64,000 bases of DNA from Pollutimonas sp. M17 (GTDB lineage: Bacteria > Pseudomonadota > Gammaproteobacteria > Burkholderiales > Burkholderiaceae_B): positions 806,001 to 870,000 of the forward strand of contig NZ_CP107548.1 in the NCBI RefSeq assembly GCF_025836975.1, in the 5' to 3' direction. This document shows positions 1-9,544 of the stretch, piece by piece; the stretch's first letter is position 1; every line of letters starts with the position of its first letter. The notes beneath the pieces are model-generated. The model saw nothing but the letters and a program-made list of their open reading frames with translations, ran no database searches and had not been told where the DNA came from. Made by a program: the position numbers and the translations under genes.

Positions 1-1324
1 TCTCGATGTCCAGGTCGTTGGTGGGCTCGTCCAGCACCAGCACGTTCGTCGGGCGGGCGAACATGCGGGCCAGCACCAGTCTTGCCCGCTCTCCGCCGGA
101 CAGGCTTTGCACGGGCGAATGAGCCCGCGCCGGGGGGAACAGGAAGTCCTCCAGATAGCTCATCACATGCTTGCGCTGGGTGCCGATTTCTATCCATTCG
201 CTGCCTGGATTGATGGTGTCGGCCAGCGTGGCGTTCTCGTCCAGCTGTGAGCGCATCTGGTCGAAATAGCCCACCGTAAGATTGGTGCCCAGGCGCACCT
301 GGCCGCTGTCGGGCTTGATCTCGCCCAGAATGATCTTGAGCAGCGTGGTCTTGCCCGCGCCGTTCGGCCCGATGAGACCGATGCGGTCCTTGCGCAAGAT
401 GATCGTGGACAGGTCGTCGATGACGGTCAGTTCCCCGTAGCTGTGCGATACATGCTTGAGCTCGGCGACCAGCTTGCCCGAGCGCTGGCCCTCGGCCACC
501 GCCAGGTTGACATTGCCCTGGCGCTCGCGCCGCGATGAGCGTTCGCGGCGCAGCTGCTCCAGGCGCCGCACCCGTCCTTCGTTGCGCGTGCGGCGCGCCT
601 CGATGCCTTTGCGTATCCATACTTCCTCTTGCGCGAGGACCTTGTCGAATTTGGCGTTCTGCTGGCGCTCGGCCTCCAGCCATTCCGCCTTGCGCTGCTG
701 CCATTGCGTGAAATTGCCGGGAAAGCTGAACAGCTTGCCGCGATCGAGCTCGACGATGCGGGTGGACACCGCATCCAGAAAGCGGCGGTCGTGAGTAATG
801 ATGATCACGCTGCAGCGTGCATTGAGCAGCAGGTTCTCCAGCCATGCGATGCCCGTGAAATCCAGGTGGTTGGTGGGCTCGTCCAGCAGCAGCAGGTCGG
901 GCTCCTCGGCCAGGGCGCGGGCCAGCGCGACGCGCTTGCGCATGCCTCCGGACAGGCCCGCAACGCGTGACTGCCCATCCAGGCCCAGTTGCTCGATCAG
1001 GGCGTTCACCCGGGAAGGGCGTTGCCAGTCTTCGCTTTCCGTGAGGTCGCCGCAGAGCGTGTCGAACACGCTCTGTTCGTCATCCAGGTCGGGTTCCTGC
1101 TCGACCGTGGCGGTCCGCAGGCCGCCCAGTCGCATGATCTCGCCGTCGTCGAGCACGGTCCTGCCGTCCAGCACGCGCAGCAGCGACGACTTGCCGGCGC
1201 CGTTGCGGCCGATGAGCCCGATGCGCTCGCCGGGCTGGATCGCCAGGTCGGCGTGATCCAGCAGGGGATGGTGCCCGTAAGCGAGCTGGGCATCGCTTAG
1301 GGTGATGAGGGTAGTCGCAGCCAT
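1..1324 (-). CDS. uup: Uup-type ABC-F ATPase, 3' end cut by window edge
   Basis: Soluble duplicated-ABC ATPase of the ABC-F family; members act on ribosomes or DNA rather than as transporters. About 441 residues are visible. The first cassette has Walker A GRNGAGKSS (residues 39-47), signature LSGGMRKRV and Walker B ending DEPTNHLD; a charged Arg/Glu-rich linker follows. The second cassette has GPNGAGKTT, LSGGERAR and DEPTNDLD at the very edge. No membrane segments. The usual C-terminal coiled coil would lie outside the window, so the gene is truncated by the boundary and not shown to be broken. The ATG at 1322-1324 was chosen because the Uup-like N-terminus (MAATTLITLSDAQLAYG) begins there. 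It is transcribed away from rnpB. The linker and motifs favour Uup over EttA, but the two are close. Confidence 0.85.
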   Translation of the reverse strand, partial: MAATTLITLSDAQLAYGHHPLLDHADLAIQPGERIGLIGRNGAGKSSLLRVLDGRTVLDDGEIMRLGGLRTATVEQEPDLDDEQSVFDTLCGDLTESEDWQRPSRVNALIEQLGLDGQSRVAGLSGGMRKRVALARALAEEPDLLLLDEPTNHLDFTGIAWLENLLLNARCSVIIITHDRRFLDAVSTRIVELDRGKLFSFPGNFTQWQQRKAEWLEAERQQNAKFDKVLAQEEVWIRKGIEARRTRNEGRVRRLEQLRRERSSRRERQGNVNLAVAEGQRSGKLVAELKHVSHSYGELTVIDDLSTIILRKDRIGLIGPNGAGKTTLLKIILGEIKPDSGQVRLGTNLTVGYFDQMRSQLDENATLADTINPGSEWIEIGTQRKHVMSYLEDFLFPPARAHSPVQSLSGGERARLVLARMFARPTNVLVLDEPTNDLDIE

Positions 1325-1374
1325 ATTAAATCCGGAGCCGGTTGTTGATCGGTAAAACCATCATTGTCGCAGGT

Positions 1375-1380
1375 TACAAT
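1375..1380 (+). promoter_or_regulatory. Putative -10 box of rnpB
   Basis: TACAAT lies 7-8 bases before the first paired base of the RNase P RNA P1 stem (1389), the expected distance from a sigma-70 -10 box to a start near 1387. No good -35 hexamer is visible at 16-18 bases upstream (GTAAAA at 1352-1357), so the call rests on position and the -10 alone. Confidence 0.4.
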
Positions 1381-1386
1381 ACGGCG

Positions 1387-1796
1387 GTGAGGCGGGCTGG
1401 GCAATCGCGGTGCCGACGGCATCGAGGAAGGTCCGGACTCCACAGAGCAGGGTAGCGGCTAACGGCCGTCCGGCGAGGCGGTGCACGCGTTGCGCCGCCG
1501 AGCCGAGGAACAGGGCCACAGAGACGAGTCTGTGGCGCGGGCATGTTTCGCATGCACCGGCACGGCCATCTCCGTGCCGCGCGCCGGGAAACCGGTGCGG
1601 CGCCGCAGGGTGAAACGCGGCAACCTCTATCCGGAGCAACATCAAATAGGCATGCGCAGGCCTTGGCCGAAAGAGCGGCTCGCTCGAGCATGCGGGTAGA
1701 TGGCCAGAGCGCGGCAGCAATGCCGCGCCCAGAGGAATGATTGCCCGCCGGGCTCGCCCGGCGTACAGAATCCGGCCTATAGGCCCGTCTCACACT
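1387..1796 (+). ncRNA. rnpB: RNase P RNA (bacterial class A)
   Basis: Catalytic RNA that trims the 5' leader from tRNA precursors together with the RnpA protein. The conserved P4-region block GAGGAAGGTCCGGACTCC starts near 1424 and is followed by the ACAGAGCAGGGT and GGCTAACGGCC blocks. At the 3' side AGAGGAATGATTGCC and ACAGAATCCGGCCTATAG are present, the latter being the conserved J-region before P1. The closing helix P1 can be drawn between 1389-1397 and 1783-1791 (nine pairs, one G-U). GGTGAAACG near 1609 is the usual P8/P9 neighbourhood. The ends are set from P1 with a few flanking bases and are uncertain by about 5 bases. No clear terminator follows; CACACTTTTC at 1791-1800 is a weak candidate. 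Confidence 0.95.
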
Positions 1797-1985
1797 TTTC
1801 TCTCCCGGCACCTTTGCGAAAGTGTCAGCAATTGCAAAGCATGAGCGCCGCCCGGCGTCGATGATCTGATAAACGACTTGCACTTGCTTCTCCAATTTCT
1901 TGATTTAAATACATATTTTTTTGCGACTTCCCTTTGGAAACGGCGCTAAGTGCTTGTTGTAATTGAAAAAATTGCAACTTTGCGC

Positions 1986-2014
1986 TTGACCTCTTGCAAG
2001 CCTTACCGTAGAGT
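1986..2014 (+). promoter_or_regulatory. mraZ / dcw cluster promoter
   Basis: TTGACC (1986-1991) and TAGAGT (2009-2014) are separated by 17 bases and resemble a sigma-70 promoter. Transcription would start near 2021, inside the MraZ-box array and about 35 bases before the mraZ GTG. The following genes overlap or nearly touch, so this is probably a main promoter for much of the cluster. Confidence 0.6.
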
Positions 2015-2052
2015 GGGGAAAAGTAGGATTTTGTGCAAAAAAGTGGGGAAGG
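2013..2052 (+). promoter_or_regulatory. MraZ operator: four 10-bp direct repeats
   Basis: Four adjacent decamers in phase: GTGGGGAAAA (2013-2022), GTAGGATTTT (2023-2032), GTGCAAAAAA (2033-2042) and GTGGGGAAGG (2043-2052). MraZ is known to repress its own operon by binding repeats of a TGGGN core spaced one per 10 bp at the dcw promoter. The first and last units match best and the third is degenerate. The last unit also supplies the purine-rich ribosome-binding region of mraZ, so bound repressor would cover both the start of transcription and the translation start. Confidence 0.75.
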
Positions 2053-2056
2053 AAAC

Positions 2057-2485
2057 GTGTTTCAGGGTAGCAGCGCTCTCACATTGGATGCCAAGGGTCG
2101 GATCTCGATTCCGACCCGGCATCGTGACGCGCTGATTTCCCAGGTAGAGGGTCGCCTGACCCTCACACGCCACCCCGATGGCTGCCTGCTGGTCTATCCC
2201 CGCCCGGTGTGGGAACAGAAGCGCCAGGAGGTCGCCAGGCTGCCCATGAAGGCCCGGCCCTTGCAGCGCTTGCTGCTGGGTAATGCCCAGGACGTCGAAA
2301 TGGACGGATCGGGCCGGATCCTGGTCGCGCCCGAGTTGCGTGCCGCAGCCGGCCTCAGCCGTGAGGTCATGCTGCTGGGCATGGGCAATCACTTCGAGTT
2401 GTGGGACGTCGCCGCGTGGGCGAGCCGCGAAGAGGAAGACCTTGCCAAGGGCATGACCGAGGCCCTGGAAGAATTTACTTTCTGA
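2057..2485 (+). CDS. mraZ: Transcriptional regulator MraZ
   Basis: DNA-binding repressor of the division and cell-wall cluster; AbrB-like fold with two tandem MraZ repeats, acting as a ring-shaped oligomer. 142 residues, the usual length. The N-terminal [20 protein letters not shown] is the conserved first repeat and the second begins around [12 protein letters not shown]. The GTG at 2057 was chosen because Phe2 of the family (MFQG) follows it directly and GGGGAAGGA lies just upstream; an ATG-less extension to 2033 would add unconserved residues and run through the operator. It sits directly downstream of its own operator array and eight bases before rsmH. Confidence 0.95.
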   Translation: MFQGSSALTLDAKGRISIPTRHRDALISQVEGRLTLTRHPDGCLLVYPRPVWEQKRQEVARLPMKARPLQRLLLGNAQDVEMDGSGRILVAPELRAAAGLSREVMLLGMGNHFELWDVAAWASREEEDLAKGMTEALEEFTF

Positions 2486-2493
2486 ACCTGACT

Positions 2494-3558
2494 ATGGAGT
2501 TCTCTCATCGATCCGTGCTGCTGGAGCCTGCGGTCAACGCTCTCGTTGATCCCGATTTCGGAGCCAAGGGCAAGCGCGGCAAGTCGGCAACGGGGTCGTT
2601 GGAGCAGGCGCACGGTGTGTTCGTCGATGGCACTTTCGGGCGTGGCGGGCATAGCCGCTTGTTGTTGTCCCGTCTGTCGCCGCAGTCCAGGCTGGTGGTT
2701 TTCGACAAGGACCCGGAGGCCATTGCCGTAGCGCACGCCCTGCAGCGTGAAGACGACCGTGTGGTCGTGGTGCACGGGGGGTTTGCGGCGATGCCGGAGA
2801 AACTGGCGGAGCTGGGTTTCGAGAAGGTCGATGGCGTGATGCTGGATCTGGGAATTTCATCCCCTCAGATCGACGACGCCAGCCGGGGGTTTTCGTTCAT
2901 GCGGGAAGGCCCGCTGGACATGCGGATGGATACCAGCAGCGGTCCCACCGCTGAGCAATGGCTGGCACAGGCCGGCCTCGAGGAATTAAAGGAGGTCATA
3001 GCTAAATATGGCGAAGAACGGTTTGCTTTCCAGATTGCAAAGGCGATTATTGCTCGCCGCGAATCCAGGCCGCTGCGCACAACGCTCGACCTCGCCGAGC
3101 TCGTCGCCAGTGTCGTCCGTACGCGCGAAAAGGGCCAGCATCCGGCCACTCGCACCTTTCAGGCTATACGGATTTACCTCAATCAAGAACTCCAGGAGCT
3201 CGCGCTCGCCCTCGCGGCAATCCTGAAGATTCTGGCACCGGGAGGGCGTTTGGCGGTGATCAGTTTCCATTCTCTTGAAGACCGCATGGTCAAGCAGTGC
3301 ATCGCGTCGGCCGCCAGGCCGGCCGCGGCGCATGCGCGCCTGCCTATTTTCGAGAAGGACATGCCGCAGCCCATACTCAATTCGCTCGGACGTGTCCTGC
3401 CCAGCGACGAAGAGGCCAAAGAGAACGTGCGCGCCAGGTCCGCCGTGTTGCGCGTGGCCGAACGCACGTCGACGCCGCTGCCGGCCGACCAGGGGGCATC
3501 CTTCGTCAAGGCCATGAACCTGACGGCGCCGCCGGCGCACTCCAGGAAGGGGCGCTGA
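2494..3558 (+). CDS. rsmH: 16S rRNA (cytosine-1402-N4)-methyltransferase RsmH
   Basis: SAM-dependent methyltransferase that modifies the N4 of C1402 in the P site of 16S rRNA. 354 residues. It begins [17 protein letters not shown], the family start; the SAM-binding loop [10 protein letters not shown] and the [11 protein letters not shown] motif follow, and the C-terminus has [12 protein letters not shown] and [14 protein letters not shown] charged stretch ([11 protein letters not shown], about residues 25-40) is longer than in E. coli. The ATG at 2494 was chosen over longer upstream readings because the conserved N-terminus starts exactly there. It is the second gene of the dcw cluster; ftsL starts two bases after its stop. 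Confidence 0.95.
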   Translation: MEFSHRSVLLEPAVNALVDPDFGAKGKRGKSATGSLEQAHGVFVDGTFGRGGHSRLLLSRLSPQSRLVVFDKDPEAIAVAHALQREDDRVVVVHGGFAAMPEKLAELGFEKVDGVMLDLGISSPQIDDASRGFSFMREGPLDMRMDTSSGPTAEQWLAQAGLEELKEVIAKYGEERFAFQIAKAIIARRESRPLRTTLDLAELVASVVRTREKGQHPATRTFQAIRIYLNQELQELALALAAILKILAPGGRLAVISFHSLEDRMVKQCIASAARPAAAHARLPIFEKDMPQPILNSLGRVLPSDEEAKENVRARSAVLRVAERTSTPLPADQGASFVKAMNLTAPPAHSRKGR

Positions 3559-3560
3559 TC

Positions 3561-3863
3561 ATGGGTCGACTGAGCCTGCTGTTTGCCTGCCTGCTGATGA
3601 TTTCAGCCCTGTCGCTGGTCACGGCCCGATTCCAGTCCCGTCAACTGTTCGTGCAGGCCGACAGGCTCGAGGACAAGGCGCGCGAGCTCGACACCGACTG
3701 GCGCCGGCTGCAGCTGGAGCGCGCCGAGCTGGCGCGCAATGCGCGGATCGACGCCACGGCGCGCAAAGAACTGGAAATGGTGTCCGCCACCCCCGACAGG
3801 ACCTTGTACATCAAAGGCCAGGCGCCCGCCGCCCCAGTTCCAGGCGAAGGGGGCCGGCCATGA
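3561..3863 (+). CDS. ftsL: Cell division protein FtsL
   Basis: Small bitopic inner-membrane divisome protein that forms the FtsQBL complex and helps activate septal FtsWI. 100 residues: one membrane helix (about residues 4-22, LSLLFACLLMISALSLVTA), then a periplasmic coiled-coil region (QADRLEDKARELDTDWRRLQ) and a Pro/Gly-rich tail. Sequence conservation in this family is weak, so the name rests on topology, size and its position between rsmH and ftsI. Its stop overlaps the ftsI start (ATGA at 3860-3863). Confidence 0.88.
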   Translation: MGRLSLLFACLLMISALSLVTARFQSRQLFVQADRLEDKARELDTDWRRLQLERAELARNARIDATARKELEMVSATPDRTLYIKGQAPAAPVPGEGGRP

Positions 3864-5596
3864 AGCGCGTACGCTTTTACGACAGCCCGGTGCTGAATGT
3901 GCAGATGCCTTTGTGGCGTTCCCGGCTGGTGTTGATTCTGCTGATGCTGGGGTTCTCGGCCCTGGGCGTCAAAGCCTTGTATTTGCAGGGCCTGTCCACG
4001 GAGTTCCTGCAGCAGCAGGGCGAGCGGCGCTACGAGCGCACTTTGGTGCTGCCGGCGACGCGCGGAAAGATATTCGATCGCAGCGGCTCGGTGGTGCTGG
4101 CCTCCAGCGTGCCGGCCCGCGCGATCTGGGCCATACCCGAAGATGCGAAGAATGCGAGCGATGCGCAGCTTTCCAGGCTGGGCAAGCTGCTGGGCATGTC
4201 CGTCAAGGACATCAAGAGCCGCCTGGTCGACGAGGACAAGAATTTCGTCTACATCAAGCGCCAGGTGTCGGTGGAGCTGGCGGACGAAATCAAGCATATG
4301 AAAGTGCCGGGATTCCATCAGCAGGCCGAGATGCGCCGCTTTTATCCGGAAGGCGATATCACCGCCCACGTGATCGGCTTTACCAATATCGAGGACAAGG
4401 GCATCGAGGGCGTCGAACTGGCCTTCAATTCCGAGCTGTCCGGCCGGCCGGGCTCGCGCCGGGTGATCAAGGACAGGCTGGGCCGCGTGGTCGAAGACGT
4501 GCAGGCCATCGTTCCGCCGGTCGATGGGCAGGACCTGATGCTGTCCATCGACGCCGGCCTGCAATTCGACACCTTCACGGCCCTGAAGAAGGCGCTGGAA
4601 GAGCACAAGGCCAAGGCCGGCGCCGGCATCGTCATCGACGTGCGCACGGGCGAGATACTGGCGCTGGTGAACCTGCCCACCTACGATCCCAACGACCGCG
4701 ATGACCGCAAAGGTCCGGCGCTGCGCAACAGGGCCATTACCGACACCTTCGAGCCCGGTTCCATCATGAAGCCGTTCACGGCCGCGCTGGCGCTGGATAT
4801 CAAGCGTATCACCACATCCACGCTGTTCGACACGGGCAACGGCCACTACCGTTACCAGGGATCCACCATTTCCGATGTCAGCCGCAACGGCATGCTGAAC
4901 GTCGCGGGCATACTGCGGCGCTCCAGCAATATCGGCATGACCATGATTTCCGAGCGCCTGACGTCCCAGGAAATGTGGAACAAGTTCACCGAGCTGGGTT
5001 TCGGCCGCGCGCCGCAGGCCAATTTTCCCGGCGTGGCGTCCGGCCGGCTGCGCCCCTGGGAGCGCTGGCGTCCGATCGAGCGCGCCACCATGGCCTATGG
5101 CTACGGCCTGTCGGTCTCGCTGCTGCAGATGGCGCACGCCTATACGGCGTTTGCGCGCAACGGCGACATGGTTTCCCTGACGCTGCTCAAGCGCGAAGGC
5201 AAGCCGACCAGTGTGCAGGTCTATACACCCCAGGTGACGACGCAGATCCGCGCCATGCTGGAAGCGGCGGCCGGACCCGACGGCGCCAAGCTGGCGCAGG
5301 TGCAGGGCTATCGGGTCGCGGGCAAGAGCGGCACGGCCAGGCAGATCGTCAACGGCAAGTACAGCACCTCGCTCTATCGCGGGTCGTTCGTGGGCTTTGC
5401 CCCGGTTTCCAATCCGCGCATCGTTGTCGCCATCACGATAGACGAGCCGCATTCCAATGGCTACTACGGAGGCCGGGTTGCCGCGCCCGTGTTCGCCGAC
5501 GTCGTGGCCAGCAGCTTGCGCCGCCTGGGCGTGCAGCCGGACGCGCCGATCGAGTCGCTGGTGGCCATCGGCCCGAACGGGGAGGCGCCGCAATGA
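3860..5596 (+). CDS. ftsI: Penicillin-binding protein 3 (septal transpeptidase FtsI)
   Basis: Class B penicillin-binding protein that cross-links septal peptidoglycan, working with FtsW. 578 residues. A short cytoplasmic tail and one membrane anchor (about residues 18-40) are followed by the periplasmic PBP dimerisation domain and the transpeptidase domain. The three active-site motifs are present: S301-I-M-K304, S355-S-N357 and K489-S-G491. The ATG overlaps the ftsL stop, and its own TGA overlaps the murE-murF start (ATGA at 5593-5596), so translation is probably coupled. Length and motifs are ordinary. Confidence 0.96.
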   Translation: MKRVRFYDSPVLNVQMPLWRSRLVLILLMLGFSALGVKALYLQGLSTEFLQQQGERRYERTLVLPATRGKIFDRSGSVVLASSVPARAIWAIPEDAKNASDAQLSRLGKLLGMSVKDIKSRLVDEDKNFVYIKRQVSVELADEIKHMKVPGFHQQAEMRRFYPEGDITAHVIGFTNIEDKGIEGVELAFNSELSGRPGSRRVIKDRLGRVVEDVQAIVPPVDGQDLMLSIDAGLQFDTFTALKKALEEHKAKAGAGIVIDVRTGEILALVNLPTYDPNDRDDRKGPALRNRAITDTFEPGSIMKPFTAALALDIKRITTSTLFDTGNGHYRYQGSTISDVSRNGMLNVAGILRRSSNIGMTMISERLTSQEMWNKFTELGFGRAPQANFPGVASGRLRPWERWRPIERATMAYGYGLSVSLLQMAHAYTAFARNGDMVSLTLLKREGKPTSVQVYTPQVTTQIRAMLEAAAGPDGAKLAQVQGYRVAGKSGTARQIVNGKYSTSLYRGSFVGFAPVSNPRIVVAITIDEPHSNGYYGGRVAAPVFADVVASSLRRLGVQPDAPIESLVAIGPNGEAPQ

Positions 5597-8382
5597 GCGT
5601 GCAAGAGATCATTTCCTGGCTGAACCGGCACGTTGCCCACGGGGCGCATTTGTGCCTGGATACGCGCCAGCTTCGGGCTGGCGATGTGTTTTTTGCCTGC
5701 CCGGGACTGGCCAGCGACGGGCGGCTTTATATTCAGCGGGCAATGGAATTGGGCGCCGCGGCGATCGTCATGCAGGGCGACGGCGCCGCCGCGCCGGCAG
5801 CGTCGATTCCCGTGCTGGCGGTGGATGGGCTTGCGTCGCAACTGGGCGAAGTGGCTCACCTATGGTACGGCGAACCCTCCAAGGCTTTGTCCGTCGTGGC
5901 CGTCACGGGCACCAACGGCAAGACCAGTTGCGTCCAGTGGCTGGCGGCGGCCCTGAATGCGGAAGGCGTTCCCTGCGGCACGGTGGGGACCCTGGGTGTG
6001 TCGCTGCCCGGCGGCGAAAACCTGGGCGGCGCGCTGACCACGCCCGACGTCCTGACCATGCACCGCAGCCTGGCCGCCATGCGCGATGCCGGCGCCGCGG
6101 TCGTCGCCCTGGAGGCCTCCTCCATCGGCCTGGAGCAGGGGCGCCTGGACCATGTGCGGATCGACATCGCCGCCTTCACGAATCTGACGCGCGACCATCT
6201 CGACTATCACCACACCCTGGAAAACTACAAGCAGGCGAAGTTTGCGCTGTTCGCCTGGCCCGGCTTGCGTCGCGCGGTCGTCAACGCCGACGATCCGGCG
6301 GGGGCCGAGCTGCTGCTGGGCCTGAATCCGGCAATGGCGGTTTCCTGCTCCATGCAGCCGGGATCGGGCGCCGACGTCCGGGCCGAAGACATCCATACAG
6401 GCCCCTACGGACTGGTTTTCAATCTGCTCACGCATGACGGCGCGGCTCAGTTGCTGACCCGTCTGGTCGGCGAACACAATATCTCGAATCTGTTGCTGGT
6501 CTCGGCGGTGCTGCAGGAACTGGGCTGGGACCTGCCCAGGATTGCGCGGGTGCTGGCCACCCTGCGCTCGGTTCCGGGCCGCTTGCAGCTCGTCGAGCCG
6601 CTTGCGCGCGAGGGCGCCGTTCGTGCCGTTGCGCTGGTGGTGGTCGATTACGCGCACACGCCCGATGCGCTGGAGCGCGCCTTGTGCGCCCTGCGCGATG
6701 TGGCGGCGGTGCGAGGCGGAAAACTGATCTGCGTATTCGGCTGCGGCGGCAGCCGCGACAGCGGCAAGCGCCCCGTCATGGGCCGCATCGCGGCCGAGCG
6801 CGCCGACGTCGTGATATTGACCAACGACAATCCGCGCGCCGAGGCTCCCGGCGACATCATCGAGCAGATCATCGCGGGCATGCCGCTGGCTCCCCGCGTC
6901 GAACAGGACAGGGCGCTGGCCATCCTGTCGGCCATCTGGGGCGCGGGGCCGGACGATGTCGTGCTTCTGGCCGGCAAGGGGCATGAAACCTATCAGGAAT
7001 TCCAGGGCGTGCGCGCTCCCTTCGACGACAGGGAATGGGCGCGCTTCGCCCTGACTTTCCAGCAGGATTCCCGGTTGTCGTCCGATACGCGCACCCTGTC
7101 GGCGGGCCAGGTGTTTCTGGCCTTGAAGGGCGACGCCTTCGATGGGCACGATTACATGGCCACGGCGCTCGATGCGGGCGCCTGCGCGGCCATCGTGGAG
7201 CGGCGCGATGCGTCCGTCGAGCTGCCCCAGTTCGTTCTGGGCGATACGCGCCAGGCCCTGCTGCGCATCGCCACGGCCTGGCGGCGCCTGTTCCAGCTGC
7301 CGGTCATCGCCGTGACGGGCAGCAACGGCAAGACCACGACCAAGGAAATGATCGCATCGATACTGCGGCAGGCCCTTGGCGAAGAGGGCAGCCTGGCCAC
7401 GCGCGGCAACCTGAACAACGACATAGGCGTGCCGCTGACCGTACTGCGATTGAATCGCGGCCATCTGGCCGCCGTTTTCGAACTGGGCATGAATCATCCC
7501 GGAGAAATCGCCTTGCTGGCCGGGGTGGCGCAGGCCACCGTGGCGCTGGTGAACAATGCCCAGCGCGAGCACCAGGAATTCATGCATACGGTCGAGGCGG
7601 TGGCGCTGGAAAACGGATCGGTGCTGACGGCGCTGCCCGAGGGCGGCATGGCCGTCTTCCCGGGCGATGACGATTATGCGGATTTGTGGACGCGGATGGC
7701 GGGCGGGCGCCGGGTGCTGCGCTTCGGCTTCGATGCGCGCTTCGAGGTTTATGCCGACCAGATCCACGCGGAGCCGACGCGAACGCTATGCCAGATACAT
7801 ACTCCTGTAGGCAACGCGGGCCTGGTCCTGTCCGCCCCGGGCGTGCACAATCTGCGCAATGCGCTTGCCGCCGCGGCTTGCGCTTTGTGCGCGGGCGTGC
7901 AGCTGCCGGCCATCCTGCGGGGCCTGGAGGCCTTCAATCCGGTGGCGGGCCGCATGCAGCCGCGCAAGCTGGCCGGCGGGTTCCAGCTCATCGATGACAC
8001 CTACAACGCGAATCCGGACTCGGTACGCGCCGCCATCGACGTGCTCGCTCAATTGGCGGGCAAGAAAATACTGGTGCTGGGCGACATGGGCGAGGTCGGC
8101 GAGAACGGTCCGGCCATGCATGCCGAAGTGGGTGCCTACGCCCGCGAACGCGGCATCGACATCCTGCTGGCATTTGGGCCGGCCAGCGTCAATGCCGCCC
8201 AGGCGTTTGGATCGAATGCGCGCGCCTTCGATTCCATGGAAAGCCTGAACCCTCATCTGTTTACGCTGCTTCCGGCGCATATCCTGGTCAAGGGATCGCG
8301 CAGCACCCGGATGGAGCGTGTCGTGCGGGCACTGGAAGAATATTCAATAAACCACGAAGAAGGGGTTCGCCATGCTACTTGA
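5593..8382 (+). CDS. murEF: Bifunctional MurE-MurF ligase fusion
   Basis: One 929-residue chain carrying two consecutive cytoplasmic Mur ligases. Residues 1 to about 482 are MurE (adds meso-diaminopimelate to UDP-MurNAc-L-Ala-D-Glu): ATP loop G106-TNGKT and D412-NPR, the motif typical of DAP-specific MurE. From about residue 488 the chain is MurF (adds D-Ala-D-Ala): ATP loop G576-SNGKT. There is no stop, start or frameshift at the junction (around 7040-7090), and the linker is only a few residues. Start chosen by the ATGA overlap with ftsI and the MurE-like N-terminus. MurE-MurF fusions are known from Bordetella; separate genes are the rule elsewhere. The fusion would place two successive ligases in one molecule. 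Confidence 0.95.
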   Translation: MSVQEIISWLNRHVAHGAHLCLDTRQLRAGDVFFACPGLASDGRLYIQRAMELGAAAIVMQGDGAAAPAASIPVLAVDGLASQLGEVAHLWYGEPSKALSVVAVTGTNGKTSCVQWLAAALNAEGVPCGTVGTLGVSLPGGENLGGALTTPDVLTMHRSLAAMRDAGAAVVALEASSIGLEQGRLDHVRIDIAAFTNLTRDHLDYHHTLENYKQAKFALFAWPGLRRAVVNADDPAGAELLLGLNPAMAVSCSMQPGSGADVRAEDIHTGPYGLVFNLLTHDGAAQLLTRLVGEHNISNLLLVSAVLQELGWDLPRIARVLATLRSVPGRLQLVEPLAREGAVRAVALVVVDYAHTPDALERALCALRDVAAVRGGKLICVFGCGGSRDSGKRPVMGRIAAERADVVILTNDNPRAEAPGDIIEQIIAGMPLAPRVEQDRALAILSAIWGAGPDDVVLLAGKGHETYQEFQGVRAPFDDREWARFALTFQQDSRLSSDTRTLSAGQVFLALKGDAFDGHDYMATALDAGACAAIVERRDASVELPQFVLGDTRQALLRIATAWRRLFQLPVIAVTGSNGKTTTKEMIASILRQALGEEGSLATRGNLNNDIGVPLTVLRLNRGHLAAVFELGMNHPGEIALLAGVAQATVALVNNAQREHQEFMHTVEAVALENGSVLTALPEGGMAVFPGDDDYADLWTRMAGGRRVLRFGFDARFEVYADQIHAEPTRTLCQIHTPVGNAGLVLSAPGVHNLRNALAAAACALCAGVQLPAILRGLEAFNPVAGRMQPRKLAGGFQLIDDTYNANPDSVRAAIDVLAQLAGKKILVLGDMGEVGENGPAMHAEVGAYARERGIDILLAFGPASVNAAQAFGSNARAFDSMESLNPHLFTLLPAHILVKGSRSTRMERVVRALEEYSINHEEGVRHAT

Positions 8383-9544
8383 ACTGGCGCGCTGGCTGTC
8401 CGATTCACACATACGCGCGTTCGGCGTGTTCGAGTACATCACTTTCCGCGCTGTGCTGGCTTGCGGCACCGCGCTCTTGATCGGCCTGTTTGCGGGACCT
8501 TGGGTGATCCGCAAGCTGACGGAACTGAAGATCGGTCAGGCGGTGCGCGCCTATGGCCCCGAATCCCATTTGCAGAAGAACGGGACGCCCACCATGGGCG
8601 GCGCGCTCATCCTGATTGCGATCGGCGTAAGCACGCTGATGTGGGCCGACTGGACCAACCGCTTCGTCTGGGTGGTGCTGCTGGTGACCTTCGGCTTTGG
8701 CTGGATAGGCTGGGCGGACGATTACAAGAAGGTCGTCAACCATGATCCGGAAGGCATGTCTTCGCGCCGCAAGTTCTTCTGGCAGGCGCTGATCGGCATC
8801 GTCGCCTCGATCTATCTCAGCTTCGCGGTATCGGCGCCCGCCAATGCCGAGTTGTGGCCTTTGTTCAGGGACTGGGTGCTGAGCGGCTTCACCATGCCCC
8901 TGCCCACCCGCGCCGACCTGATCGTGCCTTTCTTCAAGAGCGTCAGCTATCCGCTGGGCGTGTTCGGCTTCGTGGCGCTGACATGGCTGGTGATCGTCGG
9001 GTCCAGCAATGCCGTGAACCTGACCGACGGCCTGGACGGCCTGGCCATCATGCCCACCGTCATGGTAGGCAGCGCGCTGGGGATCTTCGCCTACGTGGTG
9101 GGCCGCGTCGATTATTCCAAATACCTGCTGTTTCCCTACATACCCGGCGCCTCCGAGCTCATGGTCCTGTGTGCGGCCATTGCCGGGGCGGGCCTGGCCT
9201 TCCTGTGGTTCAACGCCTATCCGGCCCAGGTGTTCATGGGCGACGTCGGGGCCCTGGCCTTGGGCGGCGCGCTGGGCACCATCGCCGTGATCGTGCGCCA
9301 GGAGATCGTGCTGTTCATCATGGGCGGCGTGTTCGTGGTGGAGACGCTTTCGGTGATGCTGCAGGTGGCCTGGTTCAAGTACACGAAAAAACGATACGGC
9401 GAGGGCCGGCGGATCTTCCGCATGGCCCCGCTGCATCATCACTTCGAGGTCAGCGGCTGGAAAGAAACCCAGGTGGTGGTGCGTTTCTGGATCATCAGCA
9501 TGATGCTGGTGCTTATCGGTTTGGCAAGTTTGAAATTGCGATGA
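8372..9544 (+). CDS. mraY: Phospho-N-acetylmuramoyl-pentapeptide transferase MraY
   Basis: Integral membrane enzyme that transfers phospho-MurNAc-pentapeptide to undecaprenyl phosphate, making lipid I. 390 residues with about ten hydrophobic helices. Diagnostic motifs: NGTPTMGG, the WADDYKK aspartate pair, [10 protein letters not shown] and the histidine-rich [11 protein letters not shown] near the C-terminus. The start overlaps the end of murE-murF by 11 bases (ATG 8372, previous stop 8380-8382), and the stop overlaps the murD start, so it belongs to a tightly coupled run. Confidence 0.96.
   Translation: MLLELARWLSDSHIRAFGVFEYITFRAVLACGTALLIGLFAGPWVIRKLTELKIGQAVRAYGPESHLQKNGTPTMGGALILIAIGVSTLMWADWTNRFVWVVLLVTFGFGWIGWADDYKKVVNHDPEGMSSRRKFFWQALIGIVASIYLSFAVSAPANAELWPLFRDWVLSGFTMPLPTRADLIVPFFKSVSYPLGVFGFVALTWLVIVGSSNAVNLTDGLDGLAIMPTVMVGSALGIFAYVVGRVDYSKYLLFPYIPGASELMVLCAAIAGAGLAFLWFNAYPAQVFMGDVGALALGGALGTIAVIVRQEIVLFIMGGVFVVETLSVMLQVAWFKYTKKRYGEGRRIFRMAPLHHHFEVSGWKETQVVVRFWIISMMLVLIGLASLKLR

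Noticed and set aside
1361-1895. Open frames of 119 and 173 codons on the minus strand over 1361-1895
   Set aside because: They cover the RNase P RNA gene, whose structure is fully recognisable on the plus strand.
3641-5593. 650-codon open frame on the minus strand opposite ftsL-ftsI
   Set aside because: It lies entirely over two well-identified genes, has His/Gln/Arg-rich low-information translation and no family motif; a by-product of high GC in the third codon position.
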